Shown here in pieces: positions 1 through 12,811 of a DNA stretch of 64,000 bases. Positions within the stretch are counted from its first letter, which is position 1; each line of letters starts with the position of its first letter. A program made the position numbers and the translations under genes. This DNA is from Lithobates sylvaticus (taxonomy: Eukaryota; Chordata; Amphibia; Anura; Ranidae). The notes under the pieces were generated by a model that worked only from the letters and a program-made list of their open reading frames with translations, did no database searches and was not told the DNA's origin. The stretch covers positions 135,112,031 to 135,176,030 of the forward strand of contig CM053026.1 of the NCBI GenBank assembly GCA_028564925.1, in the 5' to 3' direction.

Positions 1-137
1 AATTTCTTGCCTATTAGCCTTGAAAATGGTCAAAACTGATTTTAAAGATTCAGTTCACATTGACTTCATTGTGATTCAGATTAAAACTCATACCTTCCAC
101 ACAGTTCAGCGAACCTCTCGGGAACTGAATCCAGGTA

Positions 138-959
138 CAGTAAAACCTTGAAATGGGAGCATAATTCATTCCAGAAACATGCTTGTAATCCAAAGCACTA
201 GTATATCAAATTTCCCCATAAGAAATAATGGGAACTCAGATGATTCGTTCCACAACCATTTATTTATAAATTCTTCAGTTTATGGTCCATATAAAAAGAT
301 TATAGCAATGTGATAGGTTGTGTAACCATAAAATATCCATCCACAAATGGAAGCCTCCACAAGGGGATTAGAAGGAAAATCCAGCAGGAGCTACAGAGTG
401 TAGAAAAAAAGAGAGGCACCCCTAAGTGTAGCAATATGGTTTCTTTAAATAAAGGTACAACATTTAGCAACTCACATGGTTGATGATTAAAGAGGCACAT
501 CTAAGTATGCAGGCATCCATGGTAAAGCTGTCCACATAGAACATCCTCCACATCGCCTGCTCTCACCTCTGTCAGTCTGCAATCGTGACCGGGAAGACTA
601 CCCTGCAGTAGAGCAATCTGAAAGTGAGGATTCAAGCACTCGTGGAGCACAGTGTGGAAGGGATGACATTGATGGATGTGCGGAGGATAGTCTATGTGGA
701 CAGCTTTACCTTGGATGCCTGCATACTTAGATGTGCCTGTTTTAATCATCAACCGAGTTGCTAAATGTTGTACCTTCATTAAATGTTACCATATTGCTAC
801 ACTTAGAGGCACCTCTCCTCTCTTTTATACTCAGTTGTGACGTGACGCTACTTGTATATCAAGACCTTGCTCGTTTAGCAAGTTAAAATTTATAAAACAA
901 TTTTGCTTGTCTTGCAAAACACTCTCAGACCAAGTTACTCGCAATCCAAGGTTTTACTG
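138..959. mobile_element. Foldback DNA transposon, TA-flanked (Tc1/mariner superfamily, Tigger-like ends)
   Basis: The ends are CAGTAAAACCTTG and its reverse complement, each next to a TA dinucleotide, which fits a TA target-site duplication of the Tc1/mariner superfamily. The CAGT..CCTTG pattern resembles pogo/Tigger ends; this assignment is inference. Inside, roughly 410-560 pairs with 676-830 as long inverted arms (shared blocks include AAGTGTAGCAATATGGT and AAAGCTGTCCACATAGA). A transcript could fold into one hairpin with a loop of about 110 bases. There is no transposase, so it is non-autonomous. The arms differ by several substitutions and small indels, so it is not very recent. Confidence 0.75.
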
Positions 960-1223
960 TATGTTCATCTCATCCTTACCCACTTGTCTTCCTTAGTATA
1001 TCATAGTTATGAATGGTTCCCAATGATCTAAAAGTAAAGCAAGCATTGACAGTTAAATGATTTGTAAATCACATAATAAAACAACTAGTCCAATTTCAGT
1101 TTTCAGTGGCACGATTCACAATTTTTAAGGCATCAAAATGCAGTTGCTTTATGTCACTTAGGATTTCAGATAACATAACATTACCTTCTGATCTACCTAT
1201 GCAAGCTCATTTATAGAAAGCAT

Positions 1224-2319
1224 CAGGGGTCAAGTCCTGGGGAAAAAAGTGTGGGAACTCCCACCCAAGATCCACTCCCCCACCAAAAAAAATAAAAAAT
1301 GATACGCTCATATGCACGAACGCTTCAAAAGTGGTATTTTTCATCCAATTTTCGTGTGTGTATGAAGCTTAACTTAGTACATAAAAAAAATAAAACAATC
1401 CTCAATAAACATAAATACGGTAATTCTCTGAATAATCAGCATTCATTCAATTGTGCTTCCATGCAAATGTGAACATCATGTTCTGATCTTTAATGGGGAA
1501 TTTTATTTTGTATATAGAGTGTTTATGTGGTGAGTTTACACTTTTCATTGAACAGAGTTTGGATAACACAGGGTTAAACGGAAAAGGTCATAAATGAACT
1601 GCACATTATCTGGACAGAATGCTTGGGGAGACAGTGATGTGTTCCTGCTTAGGAGATGTATGTTAGCTTGGGGGGCTGCAAACTCTGCAGGGCTCCAACA
1701 CACACTCGCTGCTATTCCAACCCTTCACATATTTCCACATAAACTTCCCTCCTGGCATTAAATTTTGCCAGGTATTGTGCTCAGCTTACCACCCCAAACT
1801 GATGTTCCTCCCTTTAGCTCACCTCTCTCCCTGCATGTCCTGTGAGCAGAATAGCTGTGCTCCTCCTCTGGGTTCTCTCATCATATGGCACTGAAGATAG
1901 AGGAGGGGGGGATTCAGCGGGACACACAGAGCAAGTATGCAGGAGACTGGGGGGGGGGATGAGGAGACAGAAAATCAGGAGGGGCTGGCGGGGAGGAGCG
2001 CATCACAAGAGGTCTGACTAAACACAATCTCTTAGCAGCAGGGACTTGATCTACCCATCAGCTAGCTGTGATTGACAGGTACATTGAAGCGGAAGCTGTC
2101 ATGGGACCCCCTACTGGCAATGCCTGAATGGTCAGTCCACCCCTGGTGTGCGTCACTTACTATTGCGAGCTGTGTCGGCGGCTGCTGGTGTAGCACCTGC
2201 CACACAGCTTGCATACTTCAAAGTCTTGCAGGACACAGCTGCTAAAGGGAACTGAGTTCCTGTTGTGGAAAAAGTACAGGAACTCCGTTCCCATGCGTTC
2301 CCGCAGGACTTGAGCCCTG
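1224..2319. mobile_element. hAT-type DNA transposon, non-autonomous, 8-bp target duplication
   Basis: The terminal inverted repeats are CAGGGGTCAAGTCCTGGGGA on the left and, reverse complemented, CAGGGCTCAAGTCCTGCGGG on the right. The flanks GAAAGCAT (1216-1223) and AAAAGCAT (2320-2327) form an 8-bp target duplication with one mismatch, the length expected for hAT transposition. No transposase reading frame is visible. The interior near 1900-2000 is G-rich. The family name is not known to me; the hAT assignment rests on duplication length and terminal structure. Confidence 0.7.
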
Positions 2320-2327
2320 AAAAGCAT

Positions 2328-5300
2328 GCTGTGTACATTCTCCCTAAATAGGTATTAAAAGGTATTTGTGATCATCAGGTAAAAACATTTCCAAATTGTT
2401 GGAAAGTCATTTTGAGTTTCGGTCTCAATCTTTTTTATTTTAGAAAGGAGTAAGTAACAGGAGACATACAGTCGGTAAAACTTACACTTCATTGTACGGA
2501 CTATAGACTGATATACTGTAGATCATTAGAAATAACAAAATGTTAATGCAATGTTTGACATTGAACAACATTGAGGGCATTTTGACAGGTTTTTGTCTTA
2601 CTCTTCAGGACAGTGTGAATGAGACTGACATGTATGCACAAAGGGTTTAATCAGAAACTGGGTAGTCATATAGTTGAAAGCATATAGATATTATAAATAG
2701 ATTTTGTCTACTGACAGCAAAGTATAATTTAGAGTCCTAGGATTGTGCAAATAAACTAGCTTATACAGTATATGATCTTGCTGTGTTTTTATTGGTCACA
2801 GATTAACCATTAATTTTAACCTTTATACTGTCAGGCATGGTGAATAGAAAAAAAGCAACAGCAGCAAACAACCAATCAGTCTACAGAAAAAGTGCCTTTT
2901 AGGTGCCCGAAATAAGTAAATTTCCTTGCATTTATTCCAGCTATCCAGCAAAAGATAGGTAACCAGTAGCCTTTGTCTGTCTATACATATTAAATCCGCA
3001 CTGCTCTAAGAAGGTGTGTACACCATGTGCGTTGTGTGTAACAACATGTGTGTGTTGTGTGTACCAACAAAATACTAAGAATGAGTCTGGTGCCAACAAA
3101 ATAGAATTGACACTGAATACCAAAACATGAGGCATATATAGTTACATAGTTCAAATAATACATTAAGACTTTAAGGTTAGTACCACTTTAAAGTTGAAGA
3201 AGTTCACCTTTTTACAATTCATTCAAATAATGTTGCAAAAAAAAAATATAAAAAATATAAGGTCACTGGTTTTAGTATACTGGATTATAATATTTCTCTG
3301 TTTTCCTTTTGTAATAATAACACTGAAAATCATTAACTGCAAGAAAATAATCCAGTACTTTTAAATTGGCTTCCCCATTAGAACAAATTTAAAATATATT
3401 CCACTGCTTTAATACTATTTCCGTTACGGCTGATGTTAGAAAGCCCAGGGCTCTGTACAACCTTCCTGACAGCTAAAAAAAAATTATGAAAATTATCTTT
3501 TCACCAAAAATACGTTTAAATCATTATTAGTGGGCACAAACGTAACATAACTTACAAAATTCCTGCAAAATTCCTGCTAAATCAAATTACATACTTCTGA
3601 CTCTTGCACTCTGTACCTACGCTCAAGTTTGAACTCCCTGCCACTGCTAGTGCAATTTTTTCACAGCCACCCACCATTCCCCTTCCTGTTCTGTCCTTAC
3701 AAAATTTTGAATTCTAAAATTCTCAGGTCTGGTAATGAAGGGTTATATTGGTATATACAGGTGGGGGTTGAAGTGATTAAAAAGTGTTGTTTTTTTGGCG
3801 AGATTTTTTTGTTAAGAAAAGGGACAATCCCTCCAAATTTCAGCTGTCCTCCAGACTCTCCATGTATCCTCCTGTCCTCCTAACCGCCACCCTTTAGCCA
3901 CATAGAAGGAAGAGCAGAGTAATGATCCTCCTCCAGCTGACATTCCCTCACTGGTCTGCTCATTGCAGTTTGGGCACACAGGAGCCAGGGTTATACTGAA
4001 TTTTATTACTGGGGACAGCTGACATCGGAATCAGATATGGGCAGGACAGGGATGGGGATTGGTGCAATGGGGGAGCAATTACAGAAATGATGCCCTGTTT
4101 GTCTCCCCCTCCAGCAGTTGAAAGTCAGCGGGAGGTAGAGGTGGAGAAACTATCTTTCAGCTGCTGCAGAGAGGAGCAAAGAACAACATTCCTGTAATTG
4201 CTGTGCCGATTATCATCATCCCTGTCCTGGCCACATCCAATTTCCCCTGCTGCCCAGGCCCCCCTGTGTGCCCAGGCCTGGTACAGGGGAGACCTGTGGT
4301 ACCCCCTTATCGGCAGCCCTGCTTGCAGTAAAGAATCCCTTCCTGAACTGATGAAAGAATTCTTCTTTTTTACATGTACTACTGATGTTCCATTGTCCTT
4401 TGTACAGTTCTTGGGATAAAAAATGTATTTTCCAAATCTATAAGTTGGCTATCAATATATTTGAACATTTAATTTTGTCAACTCTAAGGCATCTTTTCTC
4501 CAAACTGATTATACCTAATCTTTCACTGTGAATAATATTTTTAAAATCTTTTTTTTTATTAACTTAGTTACCCTCCTCTTAACCATCTTCAAAACTGGAC
4601 CTCAACAATAACCTCACCAATAACACCAATGGACCTCACCACCAGCTTTACACAGAGATTACCACAGCCCATCTGAGTTATATAGTGATATATGAAAAAG
4701 CCTGCATTTGCTCATGGCAGCTAATAACTGCTCATGTATGTAAGAAAACACAAAAAAAAAGAGAAAATGCAAGCAGCTCCTCAATCCTTACAGAGAATGA
4801 CAAAAATGGAAGGGATCCAGAAATTATTGCTGCTAGAACTTTATGTACATGGCAGATTTTTCAAAGGCCTGGATGTGCGTAATATAAAGGGAAGGAGGAG
4901 CGAGGGATACAATGCTGCTCTATCTAAGTGTCACTTATGTGGAATTTAGAACTGATCTAGGATTTTGGATGATGATTCACAGATTTGGATGCCCAAGTCC
5001 AAATTTCATTTTGTTTTTTTGTGGTTTGGATTTTTAAAAGACTTCTGAGAGTAAGAGGATGTCTCTATCTAATATCTACTTCTACTATTGACTGAGCACC
5101 CTTGGCCTGCCTGCCAGTGTCACCAGATCACATCTTTCTATCTTAACATCCATAGTGAAATCCATGGTGACATTTTAAAGAAAGTGGGTCAAACTGTTTA
5201 TTGGCCTCATCAACCCTTAGGTAGGGCTTCCTTGAGCTATCATTCTGTGCTATTTGGCATTGACTGCTACTCTTTAAGACACACTTCTTTGGAACCTGGT

Positions 5301-6239
5301 GCAAATTTTTATGCATTTCAGTGGGACTTCAGCTTTAGAAATTCTGCATTTCAGATATTCACACATTTTTTAAAAGTTTGACCAAACCCCAACTGATCAA
5401 GCTTTTTTGGAGTTCACTCTTCCCTGATGGAAAAAAAAAACTTCAGACAGCTGTATCAATAGTTTCCCATGGTGTCAAACAAATTTGAACATTTCTCACT
5501 GGGTACAATAAACACCTGAAAATCTTTTTCATGCACAAAAGAGGAAGATATGCACTAAACATTTACAAACTTGATTATTTGCTTTACAATGTATAGAAAA
5601 TGGAGCTGAGCTTTAATGCTTTACCCAATACAGAATGTATCTTCAGTCTAATATTAGATGTACAAGATAATGAAAGAAAAAGAAGCACTACAAAATGGGT
5701 TTGGTAACAATCAGCATAATATGCAATCAGTATGTGAACAGTCCTTTTGATACAACCATATTACGAATACATCATGTGGTTTCTACTTTTGTACTGTGTT
5801 TCCAAGTGCATTTGTTGCAGTAGTTATAAGCCACTGCTTGTTTTGTGGGTTTTTTTGATCCTGGTTGCTTGTTAGAAAAAGAAATGGTAGTCATGGTTAA
5901 AATGAAAGGATCAGTCATGCTGAACTTATATATCATGAACTTATATATAGCCAGATATATTCGATCTAATCTCCCAGGTTACCATTAGTTTGAGATTCAC
6001 CTGAACTTTTAGGACCACTTGTCTCAGCTATCATAAAGAACTATTCCATTCTCCAATTTTTATTTGTTTACCCAAAAGACAAAGGAATAGGAGCTCCTTT
6101 TATTGCATCTGGAGATGTGAGACTTTATTGAATGTTGTTCAAAGTTGAGAACTTTAACAGGGGTAATTTGTTGCGGGATTCTTTAAGAGATAAGCAGGTG
6201 ATGAAATCCATAATCTGGAAAAATCCCCCCAAAAATGTA
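2328..6239. other. Unassigned AT-rich DNA, no gene seen
   Basis: I see no supported gene here. Short open stretches (for example 3629-3883 and 5088-5381) lack recognisable domains and sit in low-complexity AT-rich DNA. About 4470-4690 weakly resembles the 3' part of CR1-like LINE copies (a minus-strand remnant), but it is too decayed to call. The C/T-rich segment 4090-4330 has no coding signature. Confidence 0.5.
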
Positions 6240-6427
6240 ATACTTATTTTTTATTAGTAGTCACAGTACAAGTTTACAAGTTATAAAGAATTGACAAGCC
6301 TTCAAAAAAAAGTCAGTTATATTTTGAAGATTATACACACAGATAATGCATATAGAATTTAGGGAATGTGTAGGGAAGAGGGGGAGGGAAAAATCTGGGT
6401 GAATGGGGGAGAAGAGATGTTTATCTA

Positions 6428-6708
6428 AATATGAATGCACATATTCGGAAGCACACCATGATCTTCAAATGCAGTCCAAAGCTTGAATCGCAGAGAGATC
6501 AAATCACAAAAGAACAAGTGCATTATTTTGAAGCCGCACAGGACACCTTCATCAGGCCCCCCATTATCACATGTCTGACGAAGGAGTCCTGCGCGGCTCC
6601 AAAATTATGCACTCGTTCTTTTGTGATGTGATCTCTTTGCAATAAAAGCTTTGGACTGCATTTGAAGATTCATGGTGTGCTGGTGAATATGTGCATTGAT
6701 CTGTGATA
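6428..6708. repeat. Foldback repeat with about 130-base arms
   Basis: The left arm (about 6428-6560) and right arm (about 6568-6708) are inverted copies sharing blocks such as AATGCACATATTC, CTTCAAATGCAGTCCAAAG and CACAAAAGAAC, with a very short spacer. Arm divergence is modest. Terminal inverted repeats with a target duplication were not found, so the superfamily is open. Wording such as GACGAAGGAGTCCTGCGCGGC recalls repeats that carry a tRNA- or Penelope-like tail, but this is only a resemblance. Confidence 0.65.
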
Positions 6709-7083
6709 TATCCAGTGTTTAGCTGGTAGTGGCTACATCACCTGCTACAGATGAGCCTTGTGATCCAGGAATATGCCCAATGGGAATATAGACAAGACTC
6801 TTTTTACATGAGAATAATGCAGCAGGAAGGGTGGAGCTCTGTGTCATGGAGGTCAGGCAGCTATGGCAAATATGCATCACTTTTCAAGGTCACAAGATGA
6901 TTCAGCCCATCAGTAGCCATTCACAATAAATAACAGTTTTTGGTTGTACTCAAGCATGATTCAACCTTTTGGACATAGTTGACATTGTAGGGTATAGACT
7001 CAATGGATTTTTAATGTTCAAGGGCAAATGGTGAGATTTTGACTGTCGCTATTAAGTGATTTATTCCATCAAGAATATAAAAA

Positions 7084-7665
7084 ATTTCTATCTTACTCTT
7101 GAAAGCAGGCAAGGATCCGGTTTATTCCGGATCTTACAGACCAATCTCACTTTTACAGAGTGATGTAAAGATTCTTGCAAAGGTGTTGGCAATCCGACTG
7201 CATAGGGTTATTACATCAATTGTGCACTCTGCCCAAGCTGGCTTCATGTCAAACAAGTCAACTGCAATTAATCTGAGAAGGCTTTTCCTGAATATACAGT
7301 CTACAGCTGACAATGTTGGCAGAAGGGCATTGCTATCCTTGGACACCACAAAGGCTTTTGATAGTATTGACTGGGTTTACTTATGGGCGGTACTAAAACG
7401 CTTTGGGTTTGGTCCACAGTACACCTTGTAGGTACGTTTACTATATACGCAACCACAGACCGCGATTAGGGCATGTGGGAATCTTACACCTTTGCTCTGA
7501 GGAGATGTACTAGGCAAGGGTGCCCCTTACTGCCCCCCCTGTTTGCATTGACCACTATTATAGAATTTGGAGGATTTTAGGGCCTTAATATAAACAGGTC
7601 AAAGTCTGCTCTGATGTTATTAAGAATATTAAACATTTCAGAAACAGCTCTGCTAATAATGTTAT
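7084..7665 (+). pseudogene. LINE (L1/Tx1-type) reverse transcriptase fragment
   Basis: The open stretch from 7099 reads YRPISLLQSDVKILAK, then QAGFMSNKSTAINLRRLF, then LSLDTTKAFDSIDW, the conserved RT blocks leading into motif A with its catalytic Asp. After 7431 the frame is lost. A block reading RQGCPLLPPLFAL follows near 7510-7545 in another frame, and a fragment similar to NRSKSALMLL lies near 7590-7620, with the sequence between them missing. It is therefore a 5'- and 3'-truncated, frameshifted copy of an ORF2 of the same type as the minus-strand LINE at 26.6-33.8 kb (the shared block YRPISLLQSDVKILAK is diagnostic). It cannot encode a working enzyme. Confidence 0.85.
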
Positions 7666-9006
7666 ATACAGTATTTACCAGAGGGGTTAGTATGAATTCT
7701 CCCTTCCTCTCTCCAATAAGTCTTTATGGTAGTTGTTAATGCTTATGGTGATCATACACTGCCTTATACTGAATTAAAAAAATACAAAACAGTCCTTAAA
7801 GATAAACTCCAGCAGAGAGATAAGCACATCTGAAAAGCATAGCACTATGTTTTAAAAATATATATATTTTTTAAAGTAACAGTATGACCGCGGTAATGCC
7901 ATACCACTGCTTTTTGACAATAGTGCTTCTCTAACCTAACCTCCCTACATTTTCCAGATTGAAAGGGTGAAGTTTAATGGTGTGGGAATTAGTACTGTGA
8001 ACACAATCTAATTACAATCAGAGTATCTGCTGACCATCAATACATAAAAACCTCCACCATCTTTACCCACCCTCTTTCCTTGCCATATATAATATTGGGG
8101 GGGGGGGGCGGGGATGGGGCGGGGGGGGGGGGGGGGGGGGGAATGTTACATTTACTTTCGGAAAAAGTCTTTAATGTTTTAATATGCTGTTGTACGGATA
8201 CATTCCTAAATGGTTTACATAAAAGAAATTGGCGTTTTAAATATCATATTTGATCAAATATACTGGCATCAGAAAACATCATAGGACTTGCATACACATG
8301 ATGGTTGCTGTCAACTTAATGGCTGCTATATCATTTTGCAGATAATAGTTCTTTGCATTGATCATAGCTATAGAGAATATAATCTCTAAGTATGTAAGTT
8401 TGCTGGGTTACAATTTTCTTGTTTGCAGCGTTCCTTTTAGGTTTTGTGTTTTGGTTAGATCTCAGTCTGCATCTAATTACTATGTTGGAGGCCATAAGAG
8501 ACTGCTTGTATGCTATTAGGGGCGTTTCTGGGAATACAGTTTTCTGTTTTTCATCTCTATTGAGCATGGGTTAGATGCAGTTGATGATACCTTTGAGTTG
8601 TGTGAAAATGGGTTTGTGGGTTATGACTAGAAGCATCTGTCCGACCCTCTCTTTATTTGTACTACAGTAACCCTCTATTGGGACTGGTACACCCTGATGT
8701 GCCACATGACAGTTTTTTTTTTTAATATATTGTTTGTAATAATATAGTGAAAAAAAACTGTGATCGTGTTTGGGTTGACACTCCACTAGCTGGCATTATT
8801 TACTATTTGCTCTATAATTAATTTTCAACATACCTAACTTAATGGTGCTCTCTGCAATCAATAACTTGTCATGTAAGAGAAATAGCATGAGCTACAGTCT
8901 ATAAATTTCATTTTTTAACTAGAAGAGAACTACCTTAAATGTTAACTGGACACAAAACTAAACATTTACCAATGAAAAAGGAATAATTAAGCAATACAAA
9001 AAAAAA
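7666..9006. other. Unassigned DNA with a G-run
   Basis: No gene is recognised. The stretch contains the G-run described separately at 8097-8141 and otherwise AT-rich unique-looking DNA. Minus-strand open stretches at 8331-8567 and 8571-8786 have no recognisable domain and no sign of selection that I can see. Confidence 0.4.
8097..8141 (+). repeat. Poly-G tract
   Basis: Forty-five bases are all G except for three C, one A and one T. Such a tract can form G-quadruplexes on the + strand, but its length is also likely to be unreliable in the assembly. Confidence 0.9.
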
Positions 9007-9034
9007 ATATATATATATACAGTATATATATACA

Positions 9035-9079
<45 letters not shown>
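9007..9079. repeat. (TA)n microsatellite
   Basis: This is an alternating TA tract of about 70 bases with two ACAG/CAGT interruptions near its left end. It explains the Tyr-Ile runs in overlapping minus-strand reading frames, which are not genes. Confidence 0.95.
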
Positions 9080-9084
<5 letters not shown>

Positions 9085-9642
9085 CTCTGTTTTCAGTGCA
9101 TATGTAAAATCGAAGAACAAAAGAGTGTAGCATAAATGTCATGCATACTTGAAAAAATGCTAAAAAAAGTTTATAGTAAAAGTTATATGGTGGGTTTTTG
9201 CTTAATTTCAAAACTGCCCCAATTGCAAGCATTATTACTCAAAGTTTATCTAAAACAAAATCCCTTTTTTATTTTTTTTGATAGATTATGGAAGTTGAGT
9301 CCACTGTCTGTATCTCCATATCTCCACTGGAGAGGCTGCCTTCCATTGTTCTTAGTCACCATTATCACCAGGACCAAAAGTGATGGCAGTGATGGTTTTT
9401 ACAGTCGGCACCAGAAGAGGAAGTTAGGGAAAGTCTTCTAAAGGAGAACCCTTTTCTTCCGACAGCTGTATGAAGGTATTTACCCTCATTTTGGAAAACA
9501 TTCTCTCACTTCCTGTTGTGTTTCCAGGACACGATGTGAAGGAAATTGCACCATTGAGATACAGACAGATGAAAAAAAAAAAAGAAAAAACACCCACCAG
9601 AGGATTTATCCATACCAAACTCCAGCCAAACCTATAAGCCCA

Positions 9643-10032
9643 TTAAAGCTGTAATAAACCACAAAAAGAAAATCCAAACAATCGGGTACCTGCAGTATAA
9701 CTGCATAATGTGCTAGAATCCATTGCATATTAGAAAATTATGAAAGACTTACCTTATGAACGAAGTCCCCCAGTGATGCTCTGTCATGGCTCCCCAGTGC
9801 TTCCATCTTTACCCGGTCTTCCTTTCAGGTTCACGGAATTCGGCTGTTTGACTGGCCGAGCCACGATGATGTCACTCCCGCGTGCATGCCGTCCATTGTG
9901 AGAGCAGTGCGCATGTGCAGGTGACATCACCAGCTGCTACTATAGTAAATATCTCCTATACAATTACTGTACCTACAGGTAAGCCTAAAATAAGGTTACG
10001 AGTAGCCCATGGGGACTTTACTACCACTTTAA
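9643..10032. mobile_element. TTAA-flanked MITE (piggyBac-like), TTAAAG-type ends
   Basis: It starts TTAAAGCTGTAATAAACC and ends in the inverted form of TTAAAGTGGTAGTAAAG, with TTAA at both borders. TTAA target duplication is the hallmark of piggyBac-superfamily transposition. There is no transposase. The same TTAAAG[T/C]GG ends recur at 11833, 12361, 18320, 20224 and 25017. The stretch 9250-9640 just upstream may be another worn member, but I cannot fix its ends. Confidence 0.65.
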
Positions 10033-10249
10033 CAGTTCAGTTATTGTAATTGCAACAGTACACACCCTGTAATTGTTCTATAGGTTTCTCATGAGCAGTA
10101 ATAAGCCAAACATTGACCAAGTTCAGGGGATTTTCTGCAAACGTTACTGAAGTTTGGATGCTGAATTTGAACCTCGTTGAAATCAGTGAGAGTGGAATCT
10201 TATAAATCAGTAATGGACATTTTCTAGGCTAACAGGCAAGATGTTGTCA

Positions 10250-11832
10250 AACAAAGGGCATGTGGAGATGAGCAGTGCCACGGGGACATGTACCAAAGTA
10301 GGGAGCAGGGAGCAGTGATTTTAATAATGCTTAAAGTGAAATATTAAATAACATGCTTGGGGGATGCCCTGAACCTGTGAAATGGTGCATCTGTATCTAC
10401 AACCTACTACAGCAAAACTGATATTTACAGAGAAAAGAAATGTTGTTTAAATTGAATGATAGTTCCCAGCAGCTGTATTGTGTTTGTAAAAATAACAGAA
10501 AGGGAGTCCCTTCATCTATACAAGATCCTTATCCTAAATGACGGTATGGTAAAATGTTAATGGGGGACCCCACAGATACAGGATGATGTTTAATATTAAA
10601 AATACATACCAGACCCTTATTCTTGATAAGGGTTTGGTGTGAATATCAAGGGGGACCTCATGGCAGTTTTTTGTGAGGGGAACCCCCATGACATCCATAT
10701 CAGACCTTCGTCAAGGATCTGGTATGGATTTAAAATAAAGAAGGATAAAAATATAGGGTTCCCCCAAAATCCTTACCAGATCATTTTCCAAACATGCAGC
10801 CCAGCAGGCCATTAAAAGGAGGGTGTTAACATGCGCCCTCTTTCTCCCGAACCATTCCAGCCCACACGTCATCAACATTGGGATAGGGGCTCCTCCTGGT
10901 AAAGTGCCTTGTCCTCCATGTTGATTAGGACAAAAGCCTCTTTCCCACAGACCAAGTCTGGTGGTTGTAAGGGTCTGTGGAGGGGGGGCTTATTAGAGTC
11001 TGAAACCTCCATTTAAAAGTAGGGGCCTCTAGATATCCCCACATAAATACATAGTACTGCTACTCATTCATACAGAATTAAAAAAAATAAAAAATAAACA
11101 CTTGTTCACTCAACTTCGACTGGTCTGTCAAGCAGCATGTCTGGAAAAGGGCCTGATATAAATTTTGGGGGGTGCACACTTGCTCGCCTCTATTTTCTTG
11201 GCCTTTCAAGCTAAATGCTTTGATAAGAGTCTGGTAAATATTTTGGGTGAAAGGTCATTTACGTAGGAGGGGAAACATCTGTGTGCCTCATTACTTTCAG
11301 GCAAATTCACACATGCCCTCAGTCAAATCGCAGAGAAGCTGGAGCGATTCAGTTTTTTTTGTTTTGTACAAGCTTTATTTGAAGTGTACAAAATGTATAC
11401 TCCATTCACTCCAATGTCGGGTAGTGCGATTCAGACTGGTGCAATGCCATAAAATGCAGCATTTTATCACAGCACTAGCCTGCATTGTGCAGTGTGAATT
11501 TAACACATAGGAAACAATTGTTTTTTGGGTGTCCTTGCGGTGACAGGCGTTTTACCATGCAATCTCTGCATATAGTGTGAATGGACCCTTAAAGGGGGCT
11601 TCCAGATTCCAATAATCCCCCCCACCCTAAGACCCCCACAACCACTTGGCCAGGGTTGTGGAGAAGATAGTCGTGTCCTCATCAACATTGGGATATAATG
11701 CTGCTATGGTCCAGGAGGGGGAGCATAGGCTCCCCAATCTTTTTCTGGCTTTCCAGGCTGCATGCTAAGATAAGGGTCTGGTCTTGATTTGTGGGAGTGG
11801 CCTCCATACTTTTATTTGTGTAAGGTTCCCCC
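10250..11832. mobile_element. Worn relative of the palindromic hAT family
   Basis: Blocks match the interior of the element at 29.9-32.5 kb: the AGCAGTGATTTTAATAATGC segment near 10310, GGTCTGGTATGGAT-like repeats from 10600 to 10800, the CATCAACATTGGGA segment near 10868 and 11680, and AAAGGGGGCTTCCAGATTC near 11592. The order suggests both arms are represented. Ends and target duplication are not recognisable, and divergence is much higher than between the two later copies, so it is an old copy. Boundaries are approximate. A section at about 11240-11590 may be a different inserted repeat. Confidence 0.6.
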
Positions 11833-12364
11833 TTAAAGTGTTACTAAACCCATGACCTTGTAGTCATTATATATGGTCTATATACACAGAACATGGAAAT
11901 GCAATTATTTCAGTAAATATAAACTGTTAAAAAACTTCTCTCATCAGCAGTATATAGTGTAGCAGTCTTGTGACTTCTAACATTGTCCGGGTGAGCACTT
12001 GATAAAACTTGAAGAGGAGTTTTCCTTCACTTCTGACTGTCCTATGAAGCTGCATGAATCCCGACCCTCTGTCTGGACAGTGCTGATGGACCCTGTGCTG
12101 ATCACATGCACCCTTCTAAGAAAAAAAAAACTCTCTAGAAATACACACCAAACTGAGCATGTGCAGAGTTCCTCCTAGGGCTTTGTACTATCAGTAGATG
12201 GATTGGGGACAGTAAAAGAAAGGGAGGATCAGAGAATGCAGGATCAAACAGCCTTTTTACACAATGCAGCGTATTAAACCCTTAGGTTCCACAGTGAGTA
12301 TAACAAGCATGCTTTACTGCATATACAGACTGATTTTACTGTTTTTGGTTTAGTAACACTTTAA
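11833..12364. mobile_element. TTAA-flanked MITE with TTAAAGTGTTACTAAACC ends
   Basis: The left end TTAAAGTGTTACTAAACCCA and right end (reverse complement TTAAAGTGTTACTAAACCAA) are near-perfect inverted repeats bounded by TTAA, as expected of a piggyBac-like non-autonomous element. There is no open frame of note. Its right TTAA (12361-12364) is also the left TTAA of the next element. Confidence 0.75.
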
Positions 12365-12811
12365 AGTGGTTTTACACCCTGTACAACCACTTTTACCTAC
12401 GTGCTTGAAATATCTCCTAAACCTCCACGGTTTAGAAGATATTTACTAAAAAGACGAGCGCCGATGACTACGGGCATGTGCCGATGTCACCGGCGCATGC
12501 ACCCTTTAGAAAGGGCACATCATGCTGTTTCTAATAGGAGTCGGGCCGTGACTAGCGGCTCCCGCACGCATGCGCGGGAGTGACGTCATGCGACTCGGGC
12601 CAGTCATAGAGCAGGAGTTCGCGGCCCCGCAAGGAAGAGGGCCGAAGATGGACGATCCCTGTTCGTGGGGACAATGGCGACAGCGCGGGCTTCGGTGTCA
12701 GGTAAGTGACACATAATGGGCTACTATGCGATGCATAGTAGCCCATTATGCTTTAAATTTGCAGGGAAATAAAGAGGAAGTAAAACCCACCAGGGTTTAC
12801 TTCCTCTTTAA
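12361..12811. mobile_element. TTAA-flanked MITE sharing its border with the previous element
   Basis: It begins TTAAAGTGGTTTTACACCC and ends GGGTTTACTTCCTCTTTAA. Both ends carry TTAA, and the arms are imperfect inverted repeats. The interior (12440-12690) is GC- and CpG-rich (CGGCGCATGC, GCGCGGGAGTGACGTCATG), unlike the AT-rich surroundings. The CRE-like TGACGTCA near 12581 may matter if the element is transcribed. It is non-autonomous, with no transposase. Confidence 0.7.

Noticed and set aside
8097-8141. Functional G-quadruplex promoter
   Set aside because: No gene nearby; long homopolymer tracts are often assembly-uncertain.
8935-9232. Tyr/Ile-rich membrane peptide
   Set aside because: It is the translation of a (TA)n microsatellite.
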